Counted from the stretch's first letter, positions 34,451 through 44,171 are shown. The stretch: 54,832 nt of DNA from an uncultured Verrucomicrobiota bacterium (GCA_913047795.1 CAJWTS010000017.1:1-54832), one strand, 5' to 3'. Made by a program: numbers and translations. Notes: generated by a model from the letters alone, not told the origin.

Positions 34451-35806
34451 TTAAAATATGGCAAGCACCGTCCCCGTGGGGGGTGCCAGAAGCACGATGG
34501 ACCCGGGGTTCTTTGGCGTTCCCATATACCTGATCTCCCAGCGCTTCGGCAAATTTACACTCTTAAACGCATTGCCCACCAGGGTCCCCTGACTGTAATC
34601 GGCAACGACATGCTCCGTCAACGTTTGTACGCCGGCTATATTCAGATTGAGCACAAGGTTGCTTATGCTCAACGTTCCATGCGCCGTGATACGATCCGCC
34701 ATGTTTCCGTCGAGGTTGTAACGCAGGACGCCACTGCCATCGAACGTCGCGTTTGACGCGATACTCATGTTGCAGTGCGCCAACGACCCACCCAGGTGGA
34801 TGGCTCCGGAACTGACGGTCGTTGTTCCGGCGCACGTATTCGCGCCATTGGTAAGAATCAACAATCCCGGCCCGACGTTCTCGAGCCCACCCGGCCCACT
34901 GATCACGTTGGTGATAATGAGCGGCGTGCTCATGCACTGAACCCAGAAGGCACTGTTGGAGGCGAGCGTGATGGCACCGGTCATGCGGGTCTGCACGTTG
35001 CCCTGGCATTCTTCACGACGGAAGACGCCGCCCCCGTCATGCCCGCGCCCGCTAACGACAAAGTTGTGGGTAACATTCCAGTCTCCCTTCATTCCGACAC
35101 TACCCCCATCGTTCACTGTGACGGTCACGCTGTCGCCGAAATGCCCGAACCAGAGAAAGACCCGCCCCCGATTGACAGTCGACGGCCCCGTATAATCGCT
35201 GTTGTCGAATCCGTCGAACGTCAGCGTGCCGGTCCCGTTCTTGACCAGTTCGCCGGGACCCGTGATGGCGCCGGTGCGCATATTTCCGCTCCCGTCAAAC
35301 GTGATCGTGTGACCATTATTGTGAATGTTCTGTGAGCCGGCCTTGCCAAACCAGAACTCGCTTCCCCCATTGTTCGCGTTGCTCACGATTAAAGGGTTGC
35401 CGAGATCAATTTCGGGCACATCCGTTGGCCGTTTAAAGGATGGAACCGTTGTGCCGGCCTCGACAGTGACACGTGACACCAGACCGGTAGATGAGAATCG
35501 AACCACACCCGTCGCGTCGGTGCTGGTGATCGTGTATCGATAGGCGGCGCCGAACACCGCCTCAGCGATTGTCATCGTGTTGCTGTTGTTAATCGATATG
35601 GTCCGGTTCGCCGTGATGTTGGTGCCGAAGAACGCCACGTCCGTGACGCCGTTGGGAACGGTGTTCGGATTCCAATTCGCAGCGTTGGTCCAGGTGCCGT
35701 CCGCGTCGAGATCCCACGTCACTGAACCGCCCAGACCCATCCGAACCAGCGGCGCACATTGTAGCAACAAGCATACGATCGCGATGCGTGACAAACCGTG
35801 TGACAT
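34451..35806 (-). CDS. Exported autotransporter-associated beta-strand repeat protein
   Basis: The 451-residue protein has a signal peptide (residues 1-26) and then W-D-L-D-A-D-G-T-W-T-N-A-A-N-W, the opening typical of PATR repeat proteins in Verrucomicrobia and relatives. Repeats of the form G-x-G-x-L-x-x-x-G-x-G-T-L-T occur at I-T-G-P-G-E-L-V-K-N-G-T-G-T-L and I-S-G-P-G-G-L-E-N-V. It should form an extracellular beta-helix. No outer-membrane barrel domain is present. No Shine-Dalgarno sequence is seen before the ATG, though the upstream gap is AT-rich. Confidence 0.8.
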   Translation of the reverse strand: MSHGLSRIAIVCLLLQCAPLVRMGLGGSVTWDLDADGTWTNAANWNPNTVPNGVTDVAFFGTNITANRTISINNSNTMTIAEAVFGAAYRYTITSTDATGVVRFSSTGLVSRVTVEAGTTVPSFKRPTDVPEIDLGNPLIVSNANNGGSEFWFGKAGSQNIHNNGHTITFDGSGNMRTGAITGPGELVKNGTGTLTFDGFDNSDYTGPSTVNRGRVFLWFGHFGDSVTVTVNDGGSVGMKGDWNVTHNFVVSGRGHDGGGVFRREECQGNVQTRMTGAITLASNSAFWVQCMSTPLIITNVISGPGGLENVGPGLLILTNGANTCAGTTTVSSGAIHLGGSLAHCNMSIASNATFDGSGVLRYNLDGNMADRITAHGTLSISNLVLNLNIAGVQTLTEHVVADYSQGTLVGNAFKSVNLPKRWEIRYMGTPKNPGSIVLLAPPTGTVLAIF

Positions 35807-35931
35807 CTGTTCAATATACCATAGAATTTATGTGCGATTAGCCTATCTATCACCAACTTCATTGGAACCAGTACAAGACGTGCAAATGCCCCGTTCGTGC
35901 GGGACAGATTTTCAAGGACCCTCGTATTTCC

Positions 35932-37056
35932 ATGACGCTCCCACGCAAACACCTCGAACTCGTTGACCGCTGCTGGGATGCCCTGCGTGATCTCCGCGCG
36001 GAGGTGGACCTCGCACTGACCAGCAAGGGACCGACCTGCGACATCATCGAGGGTCTCTCCGATATCGATCTGCGCGTCGTGCTGAACACACGCGAAATCG
36101 AACACTGGCGCAAGGCCGATACCGTCTTCGCTGACGTCTTTGCAACGTTCTCGCACGACCATCCGGAAGATTGGCGTATCATCGAACATACCCCCGGCCG
36201 CGGCATGGCGACGGACGAACTGCACCGCCGGACCGCACGCAGTGAGATTCTCGAATGGGAGACCATACACGAGTCAACGCTCGGGCTCGTGCCCACCGCC
36301 ACGATATCCTGCGAGGAGGCCCGGTCGCTCTACCTCGAGAAATTCTTCGCCTATCGCGACCCATATGACGCGCGACGCGATCCACCGATCAACGTCGCGC
36401 CAAGGCATCTCGCTCGTTTTCGCCGCTTCAGCATCTGCTGGCACTACTACGTGCCGGCACTGCGCTGCGCGGCAATTGCCGGTGGCAACATGGACGTGCG
36501 CAGCAAGTGGGATGCCTTGCACTGGCGCGCAGCGGCAGGCAGCACGGTTGCCCACCGCGCGCTGAAAGCGGCCGAGGCGGCATTCGACGGTCCCGACGAC
36601 GACCTCGCCGAAGCCTGCACCGCCGACATTCACACCGTCGCGCGTGAACTGACCGAATCGGACCAACCGTGGCAGACCATCGAGCAGGAACTTCCCGATC
36701 TCGCGTGGAGCCAGGTCGATCGGCTATGCATCGCTATATTCGGGGGGCGTACGGTAACCGGCCGCTGGCACTTCTACATCAACTCCGCCGAGGGCTTCGA
36801 CCGCGAGGCTGTGCTGCGCATCGATCGAGGCCATATCAACACCTACCTGGTCGGCCCGGTCATCGACGATTCGTCGCAGGCAACCCTGCGCGAATACGCG
36901 GACGACGTCGCCGCCTACGACCAGGCGGTCGCATTCTTGATGGACCAGCACCGCTCGACGGATATGTCCAAACCGCGCGAAACGTTTGCGCGCCTCATCG
37001 AGCAGTATCAGGTTTCACGCACTGTATTCGAGCGGTGGTACGAGGACATCCGTTAA
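35932..37056 (+). CDS. Nucleotidyltransferase-like protein, first of a tandem pair
   Basis: The 374-residue protein has S-K-G-P followed after about ten residues by G-L-S-D-I-D-L-R-V-V-L, the spacing and D-h-D-h acids of a minimal nucleotidyltransferase active site. Other conserved patches are I-C-W-H-Y-Y-V-P-A-L-R-C-A and R-I-D-R-G-H-I-N-T-Y-L-V-G-P, both shared with its downstream paralogue. I know no named family. It opens a four-gene operon; the next start is 4 bases after its stop. It is divergent from the surface protein gene across a 125-base AT-rich gap. Confidence 0.7.
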   Translation: MTLPRKHLELVDRCWDALRDLRAEVDLALTSKGPTCDIIEGLSDIDLRVVLNTREIEHWRKADTVFADVFATFSHDHPEDWRIIEHTPGRGMATDELHRRTARSEILEWETIHESTLGLVPTATISCEEARSLYLEKFFAYRDPYDARRDPPINVAPRHLARFRRFSICWHYYVPALRCAAIAGGNMDVRSKWDALHWRAAAGSTVAHRALKAAEAAFDGPDDDLAEACTADIHTVARELTESDQPWQTIEQELPDLAWSQVDRLCIAIFGGRTVTGRWHFYINSAEGFDREAVLRIDRGHINTYLVGPVIDDSSQATLREYADDVAAYDQAVAFLMDQHRSTDMSKPRETFARLIEQYQVSRTVFERWYEDIR

Positions 37057-37060
37057 CCAA

Positions 37061-38215
37061 ATGAAACTGCCACATCTCTACGAGGAACTGACCGACCGAC
37101 TCTGGGAAGCCCTGCATGCGGGATCCGAACCGTCCGCGACGACACTGATCAGCAAGGGCCCTGCCCCCGATATCATCGACGGCCTGTCCGACATGGACTT
37201 TCGAGTGGTGCTGGACGCGCGCGGTCCCGAAGACTGGCAACGCACCAACGACGCCTTCTACGGCGTGTTCAAGGACTTTGCGCACGAATACCCGGACGGT
37301 TGGCGTATCATCGAACACCCGGCGGGACGCAACGTCGAGCCATGCGAATTGGAGCATCCGGCGGTGTTGGACGAACGCTTCGAATGGGACGTACTGCGCA
37401 CGGACGACGCGTCGCTCGCTTCACCGCTGACCGCGGTCGACGCCCAGATGCAGGATCTCTATCTGCGCAAGTTCGTCGCATACCGCCATCCCTACAACGT
37501 CGCCATTGATCCGCCGGTTAACGTGTCCGCCGCCAACCTGCCACGCTACCGCCTCTACAGCATCTGCTGGCACTACTATGCGCCGGCCCTGCGCTGCGCT
37601 GCACTGGCCATGGGCGAAGGGACCGTCCACGGCAAATGGGACGCCGTGCGCTGGCGCGCCGACGCCGGCAGTGAAACGGCCAAGGATGTCGTGCGCGTAG
37701 CGGAAGCCGGTTTCGCGACGGAGCTTGACGACCTCGCCGTGCGCTGCGCGCAGGATATCCTGGAAGTGGCACGCGATCTTGTCGATGCCGATGATCCCTG
37801 GCCAATAATCGAGAGACGGGCAGTCGAACTGCAACGCACACACGACGAATGGCTTTTTCACCTGATCTCGACCAACCGGCTGAGCATGAGCCGCTTCCGG
37901 TTCTATATCGATGCGCCGCAGGGCTACGACCTCGAGGCCGTGGTGCGTATCGATCGCGGTCACGTTCACAACTACCTTGCCGGGCCGCTCGACGACCAGG
38001 ACTGGGTCAAAGCGCTAATGGAACACGCGGACGATCCTGATGCACTCGAACGGGGTATTGCTTTCTTGCAGGATCAGCACCACGCGACCGAAGTCGCTAA
38101 TCCGCGCGAGATCTTCAAAGGTTTCTGTGCTAATTATGCACCTGTGTGGGCAGCCATGGAGAACCGGTACAGGCTAACGGCCGCCATGCCCGAAGGCCCG
38201 GTCGGCCCCCGATAA
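37061..38215 (+). CDS. Nucleotidyltransferase-like protein, second of a tandem pair
   Basis: This 384-residue protein is a clear paralogue of the upstream product: S-K-G-P-A-P-D-I-I-D-G-L-S-D-M-D-F, I-C-W-H-Y-Y-A-P-A-L-R-C-A, and R-I-D-R-G-H-V-H-N-Y-L-A-G-P all align. The two D-h-D acids are kept in both copies, so neither looks inactive. They could act as a heteromer or on related substrates. ATG at 37061 is chosen because it follows the previous stop closely; the longer frame from 36986 overlaps that gene. Confidence 0.7.
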   Translation: MKLPHLYEELTDRLWEALHAGSEPSATTLISKGPAPDIIDGLSDMDFRVVLDARGPEDWQRTNDAFYGVFKDFAHEYPDGWRIIEHPAGRNVEPCELEHPAVLDERFEWDVLRTDDASLASPLTAVDAQMQDLYLRKFVAYRHPYNVAIDPPVNVSAANLPRYRLYSICWHYYAPALRCAALAMGEGTVHGKWDAVRWRADAGSETAKDVVRVAEAGFATELDDLAVRCAQDILEVARDLVDADDPWPIIERRAVELQRTHDEWLFHLISTNRLSMSRFRFYIDAPQGYDLEAVVRIDRGHVHNYLAGPLDDQDWVKALMEHADDPDALERGIAFLQDQHHATEVANPREIFKGFCANYAPVWAAMENRYRLTAAMPEGPVGPR

Positions 38216-38230
38216 CTACGGAACGAACGC

Positions 38231-39979
38231 ATGAGTCCAAACGTCGAGCTGAACGTCGCTGGTGAGATCGGAATCCCTCACGGCCGGCTGCTGTTGCCGC
38301 AACGGCTGGTGGTAAACGACGATCTCGAGGTTCCGGTCGAGTGGGAAACCTGGGACGGAACATCGGCAGCGGGCAAAGCCGGGCAAATCCTGCTCAACGC
38401 CACGGTGGATTCCGATGCCGGGTTACACCTGGGGCTCGAAATCCTGAACGACGGCGAAGCGCCCACGGAATTGCGCGAGGCGGCCTGGCAGCTACTGATC
38501 GATCAACCCGACCGCATCGCGGTGCATCCCGACTGCGGAATCGAGACCGTCCGCCCCTGGGATTTCAACCTGACGCACGATACGCTGACCAATCGTGGCC
38601 GCGAGGAGCGCTGCCTCGCGCTCACGTTCGGCAACGACACATGGTATGTCGGCTCGGAAGACCCCATGCGCTTTGCCGACGGACATCTGCGCGCGGAACC
38701 GGACGCGCCGGGCGAGGCCGTACTGCGCATCAGTTGGCACCGCGTCGAACCCGCCTGGCAGTACAACGGCATGGTCGCCACGCGTCCGCTCAACGGGCTT
38801 TGGATCCACGAGGGCCAGACGCGCTTTGCTTCGATCAACATGGCGGACAACCCGGCGAAGCTGGCGCGATCGGTCGACCCGGCTCCGAAGACGCCCGGCA
38901 ACCTGCCGCTCTGTGTCCTGCCGAAAAAGCGAACCTATGACCGCGGCCCGATCATGGACGCGATCAAGCGGCTGCGCATGGAGCGCGGCGAATACGCCGA
39001 CCTCTTTGCCGGGGGCTACGATCATCGCAACCAGCGCATCGTCGAGCCACATGTCTCGCGAGCGGAATACGGCGAGTTCCTGCTCCACGAATACATGCGC
39101 ACCGGCGAGCCGCAGCTCTGGGACTGGGTCACCCGTTTCGCGGAACGATTCGTGCAGGTCAGCGTCAACCGCTCCTCGCATCCCGAACGCGGTGGAGCGG
39201 TGCGCGGTCGTTACGGCGACAACAACATCGCCCACCCCATCCGCTCCATGCGTGGCGCGGTCTTCTTCTGGGAAATGGCCGAGCTGACCGGCCGCGAGTC
39301 GTATCGCAGGATCTCGCTCGGCATCGCCGACTTCCTGACGCGCAGCTTCCCGTGGACCAACGCGCGCCAGGCCGCCGCCGCGCGGGACCTGGTCTACATG
39401 CACAAGGTCTCCGGGGACGCGCGCTACCTCGCGACGGCGCGGTCGATTATCGACGTCCTGCGGGAGGTTGAGCAACCGGGAGGCGGCTGGTTCGAGTACT
39501 GGAACGAGAAGGGCGAAGCATATGCGTACGATCCACCGACCCACCACGGCGGGGAATGGACACCGATTTCGACGATCAAGCCGGAGATGCTGACCTACAA
39601 TGTCAACGGCCTCCTGGATGCCGTGCAATTAGATCCGGACGCGCTGCCCGGTGCACTGGACATGATCCGGCACGCGGCGGAGTGGCTGGTCGAAACGCAG
39701 GATGCGTCCGGCGCCTGGCCTTTCCCGCGGAAGGAGAGTCCGACCCGCTTCGGCTACGCACTGATGCTCGATGCCGCGGCCATGCTCAAGGCCGGCAAGA
39801 CCTTTGGCGAAGAACGTTTCGTCGATGCCGGACGCCGCGCCATCGACTACGGACTCGCGCAAATCGAGGAACGCGGTTATGTACCCGCGATCAGCGGATT
39901 ACCGGACGCCGACCAGGTCGAATCATCTCTGACCTGCTTTTATGCGCTTGAGGCATTTGCCACAGCGGAAAGCTTATGA
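38231..39979 (+). CDS. Alpha/alpha-toroid glycosidase- or epimerase-like protein
   Basis: The 582-residue protein has an N-terminal beta-rich part (about 1-230) and a helical part (about 240-580) with repeats such as G-A-V-F-F-W-E-M-A-E-L-T-G, V-Y-M-H-K-V-S-G-D-A-R-Y-L and W-L-V-E-T-Q-D-A-S-G-A-W-P-F. This is the six-hairpin (alpha/alpha) toroid of GH127-like, unsaturated-uronyl hydrolase or epimerase-like proteins. It has no signal peptide. The catalytic residues are not obvious to me. It is third in the operon, 15 bases after the second nucleotidyltransferase-like gene. Confidence 0.7.
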   Translation: MSPNVELNVAGEIGIPHGRLLLPQRLVVNDDLEVPVEWETWDGTSAAGKAGQILLNATVDSDAGLHLGLEILNDGEAPTELREAAWQLLIDQPDRIAVHPDCGIETVRPWDFNLTHDTLTNRGREERCLALTFGNDTWYVGSEDPMRFADGHLRAEPDAPGEAVLRISWHRVEPAWQYNGMVATRPLNGLWIHEGQTRFASINMADNPAKLARSVDPAPKTPGNLPLCVLPKKRTYDRGPIMDAIKRLRMERGEYADLFAGGYDHRNQRIVEPHVSRAEYGEFLLHEYMRTGEPQLWDWVTRFAERFVQVSVNRSSHPERGGAVRGRYGDNNIAHPIRSMRGAVFFWEMAELTGRESYRRISLGIADFLTRSFPWTNARQAAAARDLVYMHKVSGDARYLATARSIIDVLREVEQPGGGWFEYWNEKGEAYAYDPPTHHGGEWTPISTIKPEMLTYNVNGLLDAVQLDPDALPGALDMIRHAAEWLVETQDASGAWPFPRKESPTRFGYALMLDAAAMLKAGKTFGEERFVDAGRRAIDYGLAQIEERGYVPAISGLPDADQVESSLTCFYALEAFATAESL

Positions 39980-40004
39980 AGCCGATCCGTCCTCTCCAAA
40001 AATC

Positions 40005-40841
40005 GTGAAAACGCTGGCCATCGGTCTTCTTCAAGGGCGTTTCCGAAACGCGTTCCGGGAGAAAATACCCGAAGTGCATCGCCTCTCCGACTTCCGCAAG
40101 ACCATGGGCACGGAAGACTTTGATCACAACCACGGGGTGCTGTTCGGGTTGATCCGTTCCGCCGCTTCGGATGGGGCGCAGATGGTGCTGACGCCGGAAA
40201 GCTATTTGGACGGCTGGTCGTTCGATCGCGAAATCCTGGACCGGGTCGCCGTCCCGCCGGACAGCCGCTATGTTAAGGAACTACGCGACCTCGCGTCAGA
40301 ACTCGGCGTGTGGATCTGCGCCGGTCTGTTCATGCGGGAAGACGACAAGATCTACAACAGCGCGATTCTTATCGACTCGAGTGGATCCATTGCATTGACC
40401 TATCGCAAGACTCACGAGACGAACGGTGTCATGGAAGAAATGCCGTACGATCTCGGCAATGAACTCTCTGTAGTGGAGACTCCGTGGGGACGGGTGGGCA
40501 TCCTCGTCTGCCACGATCGCTGGTATCCCGAGTGTTATCGAACACTGCGACTCAAGGGCGCCGAAATCATCCTCAATCCCGTGGCAGCTCCCACGTTCTG
40601 GCCTGGACACACATACTTCGATATCCACCGCTGTACGCTACAATCGCATGCGTACGGCAACGCCCTGTTCCTGGCCTGCTGCAATTCCGCCGATCATGGC
40701 GGCCACAGTATCGTCGTTGCCCCGGACGGAACGACGACCACAAGCGCGGGTCAGGGCGAAGAGGTTCTGATCACGCGGCTGGATCCTGCGGCCTATTCCA
40801 GCTACGACTTCACCACCACACGAAGGCCCATGATCTATTAG
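40005..40841 (+). CDS. Carbon-nitrogen hydrolase (nitrilase superfamily amidase)
   Basis: The 278-residue protein shows the nitrilase catalytic triad: Glu in L-T-P-E-S-Y, Lys in Y-R-K-T-H-E and Cys in I-L-V-C-H-D-R-W-Y-P-E. Members cleave amides, carbamoyl groups or nitriles. The start is GTG at 40005, which gives the usual opening strand (V-K-T-L-A-I-G-L-L-Q). It lies 25 bases after the toroid protein gene and is last in the operon; an amide- or N-acyl-bearing substrate is suggested for the whole set. Confidence 0.88.
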   Translation: MKTLAIGLLQGRFRNAFREKIPEVHRLSDFRKTMGTEDFDHNHGVLFGLIRSAASDGAQMVLTPESYLDGWSFDREILDRVAVPPDSRYVKELRDLASELGVWICAGLFMREDDKIYNSAILIDSSGSIALTYRKTHETNGVMEEMPYDLGNELSVVETPWGRVGILVCHDRWYPECYRTLRLKGAEIILNPVAAPTFWPGHTYFDIHRCTLQSHAYGNALFLACCNSADHGGHSIVVAPDGTTTTSAGQGEEVLITRLDPAAYSSYDFTTTRRPMIY

Positions 40842-40985
40842 ATGCGGGCCGCAAAGGTGGACGTTGGAGAAAACTCGCAAGGTCGCAAGGGCACGCGCGT
40901 TGTTCAGAACGGACCGTGCGATAAGAGCAAACGGAAGACCCGCATCGCATTTGCGCTGCCTGGGACCGGTTCTTCTGCTTCCGTA

Positions 40986-42332
40986 TCAACGACCCCGGCG
41001 CTCACGATACGCCTTGAGATCCTGACGGCATTGCTCCGCCGCTTCGCATTCTTCTTCGGTCTGCAGGATCCGGTCGTCAAAGGCGATCAGGTACTCCCAG
41101 AGTGCGCTGTCGATTTCGCGGAAGGCGGCGGCGTGCGCGGGATCGTCCGCCAGATTCTGCGTTTCGTCAGGATCCGCGTCGTGATCGTATAACTCGACAG
41201 CCGGCACGTCGGCGTTCTCCGCCCGGGTCAGCTTGTTGAAGCTGATCCCGGCAAAATTCCGAATCAAGCGATAGCGCTGGGAGCGCGCGGCGTAAAGCCG
41301 ACAGTAGAGGTTGTACGCGAAAGCCGGTTCGCCGCGCGACCAGGGCTCGCCGCGCAGGAGCGGGGCGAAGCTCTTGCCGTCAATCACCTGCGGGGGCGTC
41401 AGCCCGATCCACTCGGCAAGTGTCGGCACGAAGTCAATCTGGCTGGCCAGTTCAGGGTAGACGCCTGGCGTGATCGGGCCATCAGGCCAGCGCATCACAA
41501 ACGCAACGCGATTGCTGTTCTCGCACATGCCCCACTTGGCGCGCGGCCACCCGGGACCATGGTCGGTCGTCAACACGACCAGCGTATTCCGGGCCATGCC
41601 GTTCCGTTCGAGTCCCTCGAGCACGATGCCGACCCCATCGTCAACACGTGCCAGCGAGGCTTCAACGTTGGCCACCTGCTGGCGCAAGCCCTCCGGGTTC
41701 GTCTCCGGAAGAGCCAGGTATGACGGCAGTTCGACGCTGTCCGGGTCACCGGCTTCGAGCCCGGCCCACAGCAGCGGCCCCTGCACCTCGAAGATCCCGA
41801 TCTGGGCAAAGAAGGGCTGGTCACCGTCCGTATTCGAATCGACATAGGCCGCGAAGTCCCGCGCCGTGTCGGTAGCTGGAACCTCTTTCTCGGGCGGGAT
41901 GGCAGCCGGATAGCTCTCCGCCGGGTCGAGCGTATCACCCCAGGGCCAGGGCTCGTCGTAGAGCGTCTCGCGGTTGCGGGTATCAAAACCGAGATCGTCC
42001 ATGTTCGCGGCTTCGTGCTGGAACCCGAATAGCGCCGTGCGGTAGCCGGCGTTGCGCAGGACATGCGAAAGATGATGACTGTGATCGAGCATGGAACAGG
42101 GCCACTGAATCTTGACCAGTTCCCCCATGCCGTGCCGCTGCACATGCTGTCCGGTCATCAACGAGACGCGCGACGGACTGCTGATCGATGCCGTCGAGTA
42201 CATGTGATCGAAACGGGCGCCCGCGGCGGAAAGACGGTCGATATTGGGTGTCCGAACGGAGGACGCACCGTAGCATGCGAAGTGCCAGCCCGCCTCGGAT
42301 ACGTTGATTAGAACGATGTTGGGGCGATCCAC
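40986..42332 (-). CDS. Sulfatase (S1 family), serine-type, without visible signal peptide
   Basis: The 448-residue protein has the sulfatase signature S51-S-P-S-R followed by V-S-L-M-T-G, so the residue to be converted to formylglycine is serine, and T-D-H-G in the C-terminal metal site. The N-terminal metal segment, normally T-D-D, reads V-S-E-A-G, so at least one Asp ligand is replaced. GTG at 42332 is chosen because it begins the R-P-N-I-V-L-I strand; the frame extends to an ATG at 42479, but that extension is neither a signal peptide nor conserved-looking. Cytoplasmic action on imported sulfated compounds is possible. The maturase is not in the window. Confidence 0.83.
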   Translation of the reverse strand: MDRPNIVLINVSEAGWHFACYGASSVRTPNIDRLSAAGARFDHMYSTASISSPSRVSLMTGQHVQRHGMGELVKIQWPCSMLDHSHHLSHVLRNAGYRTALFGFQHEAANMDDLGFDTRNRETLYDEPWPWGDTLDPAESYPAAIPPEKEVPATDTARDFAAYVDSNTDGDQPFFAQIGIFEVQGPLLWAGLEAGDPDSVELPSYLALPETNPEGLRQQVANVEASLARVDDGVGIVLEGLERNGMARNTLVVLTTDHGPGWPRAKWGMCENSNRVAFVMRWPDGPITPGVYPELASQIDFVPTLAEWIGLTPPQVIDGKSFAPLLRGEPWSRGEPAFAYNLYCRLYAARSQRYRLIRNFAGISFNKLTRAENADVPAVELYDHDADPDETQNLADDPAHAAAFREIDSALWEYLIAFDDRILQTEEECEAAEQCRQDLKAYRERRGR

Positions 42333-42663
42333 ACGCCAATGTTTACGCTGATGATTCGGAAGATGAAACTCGAAACTGGAAATTCGAACCGTCAAGGTAG
42401 ACAATTCGTAACTTGTGAGCGATATACGGTCATCCGAGAACGAGGTCACGCACGGCGGGGCGATCGTGGCGCACAACACGACGTTGCCGGACCTCGAAAG
42501 CAGGGCGAACGAAGATCCGTTCGTATCGTAAAATGTCGTGAGCCCGGTAACGCTTCAGCCTCACGGTCAAGGACGCGGAAATGCTCCCTCCCGGAGATAG
42601 CAGGCGTGACACCTGAGATCGTGAAAGGTACAGTTTCAGAAGTGTCCTGAGAGCAGATTCAGA
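42333..42663. other. Divergent intergenic region, sulfatase/PhyH
   Basis: No supported gene was found in these 331 bases (the upstream extension of the sulfatase frame covers 42333-42479). The region holds one inverted repeat at 42506-42523 and no clear sigma70 boxes. Confidence 0.4.
42506..42523. promoter_or_regulatory. 18-bp inverted repeat, possible operator
   Basis: CGAACG and CGTTCG are separated by six bases (CGAACG-AAGATC-CGTTCG). It is placed between the divergent sulfatase and PhyH genes, a usual site for a shared regulator, but short palindromes also arise by chance. Confidence 0.3.
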
Positions 42664-43410
42664 ATGAACCCAAACACCTTAGCCGAAACCTTCAACGCCG
42701 ATGGGTATGTGGTGGTGCCGGGCTTGTTTTCCGCCGAGGAAATCGCGGAAATCGAGGTCAGCCTGGCGGCACATATCCGCGACGTGGTGCCCCATCAGCC
42801 GGCCGGAACGGTGTACTACGAGGACGACCCGCCGGATGTGATCAAGAGCGTCTTCAAACTCGATAAACACTCTGCGACCTTCGCGACACTGGCATACGAC
42901 CCGCGCGTCATCGCCATCCTCGAGGCGGCGATACCGGGTGAGATGATCTGCACCGACGTGGGTTATTTCGCCAAGGCGGCGCACGACGGCTCCGTCACCC
43001 CGCCCCACCAGGACAACGCCTTCCGGAACTATCATCCGCCTTACACGCTCAAGGCGTCGATCGCCCTCGATCCGCACACGGAGGCCAACGGGGCCATGAT
43101 CTGCCTCAATGGCTCGCATCTGCACGACATCTTTCCGCACCGCCCCTCGGGCGTAATGAGCTTCAGCCAGACCCTAACCGACGAGGTCGACGTGACGCCC
43201 TACCCCGAGGTCAGCCTCTGCATGTCGCCGGGCGACGTCGCCATCCACCACGGCAATACAATCCACAAGAGCAGCGCCAATCAATCGGACCAGTCGCGTC
43301 GCATGATCAGCATGACCTACAAATCATCGTTGGCCATCCAGGATGAAGCGGCTTTCGGGCGCGTGACCCGGGAACGTGTTGCGATGCACGCAGCGAAGGC
43401 GGGGGAGTAA
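42664..43410 (+). CDS. PhyH-family Fe(II)/2-oxoglutarate dioxygenase
   Basis: The 248-residue protein keeps the full site: H-Q-D in P-P-H-Q-D-N-A-F, the G-A-M-I-C-L-N-G-S-H segment, a distal His in V-A-I-H-H-G-N-T-I-H, and an Arg in S-R-R-M-I-S-M-T. It is likely an active hydroxylase. The aldolase gene starts 2 bases after its stop, so hydroxylation followed by retro-aldol cleavage of the same compound is a sensible joint role, though the substrate is unknown. Confidence 0.9.
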   Translation: MNPNTLAETFNADGYVVVPGLFSAEEIAEIEVSLAAHIRDVVPHQPAGTVYYEDDPPDVIKSVFKLDKHSATFATLAYDPRVIAILEAAIPGEMICTDVGYFAKAAHDGSVTPPHQDNAFRNYHPPYTLKASIALDPHTEANGAMICLNGSHLHDIFPHRPSGVMSFSQTLTDEVDVTPYPEVSLCMSPGDVAIHHGNTIHKSSANQSDQSRRMISMTYKSSLAIQDEAAFGRVTRERVAMHAAKAGE

Positions 43411-43412
43411 CG

Positions 43413-44171
43413 ATGCGAACGATTAAAGAACGCCTCGAAACTCGATCGCCGCTTTTGGGACTCAGTGCCCACTACGGGACACCCGCGATCATCGAAACGA
43501 TTGGTCCACACTGGGACTGGGTCTGGATTGATATCCAGCATGGACGTATCGACGAGAAGGACGTCGAGCACATGGTGATGGCCTGTGACCTGGCCGATGC
43601 AGCGGCCGTCGTGCGGGTTGCCTCGAATGAAGCCGGGGCGATCGGGCGCGCGCTCGATACCGACTGTGCCGGCGTCATCGTTCCGCAGGTCGACACGCCC
43701 GAAGAAGCGCGGCAGGCCGTCATCGCCGCCAAGTTTCCCCCGATCGGAGATCGTTCCTACGGCGGAAGACGAGTCATCGATCGCGGCGGCCGGGAATACG
43801 TGGAGACCGCCAACGCGGACCGGATGCTAATCGTACAGATCGAATCGCCGCAGGCGGTGGAGAATGCCGATGCAATCGCCGCGCTTGACGGTGTCGATGC
43901 GCTCTTCCTCGGACCGGACGATCTCACGATGCGTCGGGGCGGTCCGAGCATGGAGGGCATGGCAGCGGCCGATATTCAGGCCGACATGGACGCCGTCACG
44001 AGCGCCTGCCGGCAGCATGGCAAGGTCGCCGTGACCGTCGCATTCAGTGAGGAGAAGGTCGTTGCATGTGCCGAATCGGGGCACGCGATGATCGTCGCGT
44101 CAAGCGACGTTGTGTTTCTGCGAAACGCCTCGAGACCTCTCTCGGAATCGCTTCGTAAGGCACTGGGGTAG
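43413..44171 (+). CDS. HpcH/HpaI-type (2-keto acid) aldolase
   Basis: The 252-residue protein has W-V-W-I-D-I-Q-H-G, V-I-V-P-Q-V-D-T-P-E-E-A, metal ligand Glu in V-Q-I-E-S-P and Asp in L-G-P-D-D-L-T, marking class II pyruvate aldolases of the HpaI/GarL group. These cleave 4-hydroxy-2-keto acids to pyruvate or tartronate semialdehyde plus an aldehyde. With a dehydratase and uxaC elsewhere in the region it fits sugar-acid breakdown. A hairpin follows its stop. Confidence 0.9.
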   Translation: MRTIKERLETRSPLLGLSAHYGTPAIIETIGPHWDWVWIDIQHGRIDEKDVEHMVMACDLADAAAVVRVASNEAGAIGRALDTDCAGVIVPQVDTPEEARQAVIAAKFPPIGDRSYGGRRVIDRGGREYVETANADRMLIVQIESPQAVENADAIAALDGVDALFLGPDDLTMRRGGPSMEGMAAADIQADMDAVTSACRQHGKVAVTVAFSEEKVVACAESGHAMIVASSDVVFLRNASRPLSESLRKALG

